A stretch of 64,000 nucleotides of DNA, from the NCBI GenBank assembly GCA_029880855.1, contig JAOUNS010000003.1, positions 186,001-250,000 on the forward strand, read 5' to 3'. The stretch is from Gammaproteobacteria bacterium (lineage in GTDB: Bacteria; Pseudomonadota; Gammaproteobacteria; UBA6429; Thiohalophilaceae). Position 1 is the first letter of the stretch; the number at the start of each line of letters is the position of its first letter. The position numbers were made by a program, and so were the translations under genes. Under the pieces are notes generated by a model. It saw nothing but the letters and a program-made list of their open reading frames with translations. It ran no database searches and had not been told where the DNA came from. This document shows, piece by piece, positions 60,192-64,000 of this stretch.

Positions 60192-62024
60192 ATGAAACTC
60201 TCTCCAATCGGCCTGCTGGTCAGCGCCGTTTTACTGGGCTCGATCCCAAATATTCATGCCGAAGAACAAAGTCCCGTGGTTGTCACCGCCACCCGGACGG
60301 CACAGACCATCGATAGTTCGCTTGCTTCTGTCACGGTTATCACGCGGGAAGATATCGAAAATGCCTCTGCAGATGGAATCCTGGAGCTTTTGCGTAATTC
60401 TGTCGGGATTAATGTCAGCAGAAGTGGCGGGACAGGCAAATCATCAAGCTTCTATCTGCGTGGCACCGAGAGCGATCATGTTCTTGTAATGATTGATGGG
60501 GTCAGGGCCTCGTCAGCTACGCTGGGTACGTTTGGCTGGGAAAACCTCGCCCTGAACCAGATTGAAAAAATTGAAATTGTGAAAGGTCCTCGCGCCAGTC
60601 TATACGGTTCTGACGCCATCGGTGGAGTAATCCAGATATTTACCCGCAAGACGCGCAACCTCCATGCCGACCTGACAGCAGGAACTGAAAATACGCAATC
60701 TCTCAATATTGGAATTGGTGGAGGAAAAGATTGGCAATACAGTCTCACCGCAGGAGTCTATGAAACCGACGGAATCCCTGCCCTGGAGAGTACAACTGAA
60801 GATAACGGTTATGACCGGCAATATGCCACATTCAATCTCACTGGCAAACTCGGGCAATCTACAACACTAACAACCACTTCAAGTTATTCAGATGGCACCA
60901 ATGAGCTGGATGCAGCAACGGGCAATATCCGCTACACCCAGGGAACCAGCAGCATCAAGTTGACCAACAAAACAACGACAGACTGGACACAATCATTCAA
61001 TCTGGGCTACGCGCTTGATCGCAGTACCTCCTACAGTCCTTTCAATCCATCAAATATTATTACCCGCCGATACAGTGCAGGCTGGCAACATGACATCACA
61101 TTCAATCGCAACATGCTGACACTGGGGCTGGATCAATGGCAGGATAATGCCACCAAGGATAACAGCGGGATTATCGATAGAAATATAACCACTTCTGCAG
61201 CATACACTCAATACCAGATGGATTTTGAGTCTAATGATATTATTATTGGCGCAAGAGTGGATGAACATGAAATATTTGGTCAACATGAAACCTGGCAAAT
61301 GGCGTGGGGACATGATTTTGATAAATCATTCCGCTTTGTGTTGTCTCATGGTACAGCTTTCAAATCGCCCACAGTCAATGACCTCTATTGGCCAAACAGC
61401 AGTGATGTGTTCGGTGGGACAACCTATATTTCTGAAGGAAACGAAAATCTGAAACCTGAAACCAGTCGCACAACAGAACTTTCATTGCGCAAAACCTATC
61501 AGGGCGGAAACTCGTCCATCAACCTTTTTAGCACCAAAACAGATGATATGATTGACTGGGTTACAACCCAAACAGGTCCTGTGGAATTCACCTCCAGACC
61601 GACCAATATCAATTCCGCATCTATCCAGGGTGCCGAACTACAGGTCAATATAAAGAAGGAAAATTGGTTGGTATCAGCATCAATGACATATCTTGACGCC
61701 ATAAACAACGCCACCAATAAACAATTGGACAGACGCCCGCAATCCTCATTGGGTCTTACCGCCAAGTATACAAACGGCAGTCATATTTTCCAGACAGAAC
61801 TGACCATGCAGGGAAAGCGGACAGATCGGGATGGTTCAGTTAATCTGGAAGCCTACACCGTCGTTAATCTGGTATATCAATATAATATTAACAAACAATG
61901 GCGCATCAAAGGCACAGTCGAAAATCTGTTCGATGAAGAATACGTCATGGCGAGCGGCTTCCTCGGAAATTACAATACCTATGGTCTGCGTTCTTTCCTG
62001 AGCATTACCTACAACGGTATTTAA
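60192..62024 (+). CDS. btuB: TonB-dependent vitamin B12 outer-membrane receptor
   Basis: This 610-residue receptor has a signal peptide (GLLVSAVLLGSIPNIHA), a TonB box right after it (SPVVVTATR), a plug domain (GTGKSSSFYLRGTESDHVLVMIDG; IEIVKGPRASLYGSDAIGGVI) and a 22-strand barrel ending in an aromatic-rich strand (LRSFLSITYNGI). Length and plug wording match BtuB, and the upstream cobalamin riboswitch fixes the role. A dedicated TonB-like gene follows 3 bases after the stop. Confidence 0.95.
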   Translation: MKLSPIGLLVSAVLLGSIPNIHAEEQSPVVVTATRTAQTIDSSLASVTVITREDIENASADGILELLRNSVGINVSRSGGTGKSSSFYLRGTESDHVLVMIDGVRASSATLGTFGWENLALNQIEKIEIVKGPRASLYGSDAIGGVIQIFTRKTRNLHADLTAGTENTQSLNIGIGGGKDWQYSLTAGVYETDGIPALESTTEDNGYDRQYATFNLTGKLGQSTTLTTTSSYSDGTNELDAATGNIRYTQGTSSIKLTNKTTTDWTQSFNLGYALDRSTSYSPFNPSNIITRRYSAGWQHDITFNRNMLTLGLDQWQDNATKDNSGIIDRNITTSAAYTQYQMDFESNDIIIGARVDEHEIFGQHETWQMAWGHDFDKSFRFVLSHGTAFKSPTVNDLYWPNSSDVFGGTTYISEGNENLKPETSRTTELSLRKTYQGGNSSINLFSTKTDDMIDWVTTQTGPVEFTSRPTNINSASIQGAELQVNIKKENWLVSASMTYLDAINNATNKQLDRRPQSSLGLTAKYTNGSHIFQTELTMQGKRTDRDGSVNLEAYTVVNLVYQYNINKQWRIKGTVENLFDEEYVMASGFLGNYNTYGLRSFLSITYNGI

Positions 62025-62027
62025 TTG

Positions 62028-62579
62028 ATGTTCGGGAGATACAAAACACTGACAGTTTTCATAATCGCATCTATAACGGTGCATATTGGGATATGGCTGG
62101 GTGGTTCTTCTAACCGTGCTGCTACAGTCAGTGGCTTGTATTCTCCTGAATACAGCATCAGATTGATCGAGACCAATTCCCGATCCAGCCAAGCCAAAAC
62201 AGAACATACTCCAATCCCGAATTACAAAGATCAGGCGACAAAGCAACCACAAAGTAAAATGGCTCTGGAAGATGGAGTTAACAGCAAGCCGGAAAAACCA
62301 GACGCCAGTCGTGTTATCTCCGCCCTGCAACGACAATTAAGCAAGCATTTTTTTTATCCAAACATGGCTCGACAGCGCGGCTGGGAAGGAACTGTGGTAC
62401 TGATGGTCAAGATACTGCCGGATGGAAAAATTCAGCGTATCAGTCTGGAAAAAAGCTCTGGTTACAGCCTGTTGGATAATGCGGCCATCATTGCATTACA
62501 GAAAGTTCGGCAGCTCGACCCTGCACAGGGATACGAGTACACTTTTACCATCCCCGTTATCTATCGACTGGAGGGTTAA
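62028..62579 (+). CDS. TonB-family energy transducer
   Basis: This 184-residue protein has an N-terminal TM (TVFIIASITVHIGIWLGG), a short charged periplasmic linker without the long Pro-Glu/Pro-Lys stretch of E. coli TonB, and a C-terminal TonB domain (FFYPNMARQRGWEGTVVLMVKILPDGKI; SLEKSSGYSLLDNAAI). Encoded directly after btuB, it is probably dedicated to B12 uptake. No exbB or exbD is adjacent. An ATG is used; a TTG one codon upstream is possible. Confidence 0.9.
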   Translation: MFGRYKTLTVFIIASITVHIGIWLGGSSNRAATVSGLYSPEYSIRLIETNSRSSQAKTEHTPIPNYKDQATKQPQSKMALEDGVNSKPEKPDASRVISALQRQLSKHFFYPNMARQRGWEGTVVLMVKILPDGKIQRISLEKSSGYSLLDNAAIIALQKVRQLDPAQGYEYTFTIPVIYRLEG

Positions 62580-62583
62580 TCTA

Positions 62584-63150
62584 ATGGGCCATCGTTTATC
62601 AAAGATCTACACCCGCACAGGTGACAAAGGCACCACCGGTATCGGTGGTGGTACACGTGTCGATAAAGACGATATCCGTATTGAGGCTGTCGGCACAGTC
62701 GATGAACTCAACAGCGTGGTGGGTACGGTGATGGCATATGACATCCCGGAAGATATCTATTTACTGTTGCTGGAAATCCAGCATGATCTGTTTGATCTGG
62801 GCAGTGAACTGGTGATGCCGGATCGCAAGATTATCACGGCCGAACGCACCACCTGGCTGGAAGAGACACTGGACAGGTACAATGAAGCACTGCCCTGGCT
62901 GAAAGAATTCATCCTCCCCTCCGGCGGCAAGGCCACGGCGCATTGTCATCTGGCGCGTACTGTCTGTCGCCGCGCCGAACGTCGTACCTTTACGCTCAGC
63001 AAACGGGATGAGATAAATCAACCGGTCCTTGCCTATTTGAATCGACTGTCTGATCTGTTTTTTGTTATCGCTCGCGTACTGGCCCGCCATGAAAACGGCG
63101 CCGAAGTGTTGTGGCACCCGGCACGATTTAAAACTGAACAAGAGAGTTGA
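62584..63150 (+). CDS. pduO: Cob(I)alamin adenosyltransferase, PduO type
   Basis: This enzyme makes adenosylcobalamin from cob(I)alamin and ATP. The 188-residue product has the ATP-binding KIYTRTGDKGTTGI near the N-terminus, AVGTVDELNSVVG, FILPSGGKATAHCHLARTVCRRAER and a C-terminal HENGAEVLW, all typical of the PduO/CobA2 family. GGAGG lies within the end of the TonB gene 10 bases upstream. It is in the B12 uptake operon, so imported cobinamide or cobalamin is adenosylated at once. Confidence 0.95.
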   Translation: MGHRLSKIYTRTGDKGTTGIGGGTRVDKDDIRIEAVGTVDELNSVVGTVMAYDIPEDIYLLLLEIQHDLFDLGSELVMPDRKIITAERTTWLEETLDRYNEALPWLKEFILPSGGKATAHCHLARTVCRRAERRTFTLSKRDEINQPVLAYLNRLSDLFFVIARVLARHENGAEVLWHPARFKTEQES

Positions 63151-63941
63151 TGAAAGCCGTCATCCTTGGCCTCTTCTGCCTGTGGGTCATCACTGCCCAG
63201 GCAGCGGAATGCCCGCGCATCATCAGTCAATCTCCGTATATTACCCACAGTCTGCAATTCCTCGGGCTCAAAAGGTGTATTGTCGGAGTGAGTCGTTATG
63301 ACGATCTCGATCTGCCCCGCACCGGCGGCATCCTCGATCCGGACAAACAGACCATTGATGGTTTAATGCCGGATCTGATCTTTACCACCAACTGGATCAG
63401 TGATGAAGCCATGGCCAAAGTGACACCGAAAGAGGCACGTTATTTTCGCCTGACCGGTTTTAACAGTTTGCATGAAATAGAACAAAACCTGCGCATCATC
63501 GGCCGTACTACCGGTGACGATAACTATGATCAGAAGATTGCAACCTACAAGACCGAGCTTGACCGCCTGCGCAAACAGATCGATGGCAAAGGGAAAAAGG
63601 CCTTGCTGCTCTCTTCCTGCAGCGGTAGTCCGTACTCCTTCGGCAAGCAGACCTGGCTGTATGATTTATTTAATCAGATGAATTTTAAAATAGTGGAAAC
63701 CCACGCCAAGATACGCCATATCAAAGCCGGTCAGGAAATTACGAAAATTAACAACCTGTTGAACACCTTTGAGCCGGATATCCTGTTTATCATGGAACGC
63801 AAACTCAATTCACGCTGTAACCTGATCCTGCCCAAAGTACCGGTGAAGATCATCACGCTGGATGGCAACCACTTCCTGCACCCGGCACCTGTTCTGCTGG
63901 AAGGTTTGAAAGAACTGGCAGGAAAACAAAGCCAGTGGTAA
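63150..63941 (+). CDS. btuF: Periplasmic cobalamin-binding protein, BtuF-like
   Basis: This 263-residue protein has a signal peptide (AVILGLFCLWVITAQAAE) and the helical-backbone class III binding-protein fold: ECPRIISQSPYITHSLQFLGL, VGVSRYDD, LMPDLIFTT, a long central helix and LNTFEPDILFIMER. It should deliver corrinoid to BtuCD. The ATG overlaps the pduO stop by one base. Confidence 0.88.
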   Translation: MKAVILGLFCLWVITAQAAECPRIISQSPYITHSLQFLGLKRCIVGVSRYDDLDLPRTGGILDPDKQTIDGLMPDLIFTTNWISDEAMAKVTPKEARYFRLTGFNSLHEIEQNLRIIGRTTGDDNYDQKIATYKTELDRLRKQIDGKGKKALLLSSCSGSPYSFGKQTWLYDLFNQMNFKIVETHAKIRHIKAGQEITKINNLLNTFEPDILFIMERKLNSRCNLILPKVPVKIITLDGNHFLHPAPVLLEGLKELAGKQSQW

Positions 63942-63944
63942 AGA

Positions 63945-64000
63945 TTATTCCCACTTGAAACTCATCGCCCCCATCAGCATGAACACGGCTGTCATGATCA
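63945..64000 (-). CDS. C-terminal end of a gene entering from the right
   Basis: On the minus strand an open frame enters from the window edge and stops with TAA at 63945-63947. The visible 18 residues are hydrophobic and end with GAMSFKWE, like the C-terminus of a membrane protein. It would converge on btuF with only three bases between the stops. Too little is visible for identification. Confidence 0.35.
   Translation of the reverse strand, partial: IMTAVFMLMGAMSFKWE

Overview
The window looks like a chromosomal segment of a gammaproteobacterium. The evidence is the gene content and order: rppH next to ptsP, argA fused to a GNAT domain, Dam, RNase T, monothiol GrxD, and a PtsP-type EI with GAF domain. 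The genus cannot be fixed from sequence alone. Housekeeping genes are GC-rich and the accessory stretches are AT-richer (62% G+C in one 60-base sample inside argA, 35% in one 60-base sample inside the RHS-lipase gene).

Layout. 0-5.4 kb (minus): pyruvate dehydrogenase operon pdhA-pdhB-E2/E3, where the E2 acetyltransferase and the E3 dehydrogenase are one polypeptide. 5.8-11.5 kb: fumC, a small membrane protein, a TusA-like protein, pyrC, a TraB/GumN-type protein, RNase T and glutaredoxin. 11.7-13.5 kb: an AsnO-like amidotransferase without its usual partners. 13.7-25.2 kb (minus): one 11-gene chemosensory operon (MCP, CheY, STAS, CheA, MCP, CheW, tandem CheD, CheB, CheW, CheR, CheX). 26.0-28.4 kb: an orphan hydantoinase B, a 25-codon membrane peptide and a PuuD-like membrane protein. 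28.5-37.8 kb: arginine and ornithine metabolism (argD, argF, argE, argA) with an olsBA-like ornithine-lipid pair, plus a Sel1 protein, an ABC ATPase and an SH3 protein. 37.8-44.9 kb: Dam, a degenerate receiver domain, a GspE/PilB-type ATPase, ptsP, rppH and a HAD phosphatase.

45.0-56.4 kb (minus): an AT-richer accessory operon of six genes. These are a polytopic coiled-coil membrane protein, a VWA-like exported protein, a four-TM protein with MotA/ExbB-like features and a cytoplasmic coiled coil, a single-TM ExbD/MotB-like partner, an 1850-residue YD/RHS protein with a class 3 lipase domain between two YD-repeat regions, and an ICMT-like membrane methyltransferase. I do not recognise this combination. 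It is the best candidate here for an undescribed system, possibly an ion-driven envelope machine that handles or anchors a caged lipase.

57.0-64.0 kb: a vitamin B12 uptake locus with btuC, btuD, a ParA-like ATPase, a cobalamin riboswitch, btuB, its own TonB, a PduO-type adenosyltransferase and a BtuF-like binding protein. The riboswitch carries a 142-bp fold-back, MITE-like insertion in a variable arm, leaving the core boxes and the closing P1 helix intact.

No tRNA, rRNA, CRISPR array or transposase gene was recognised. Start codons were chosen by ribosome-binding-site spacing and alternatives are noted.
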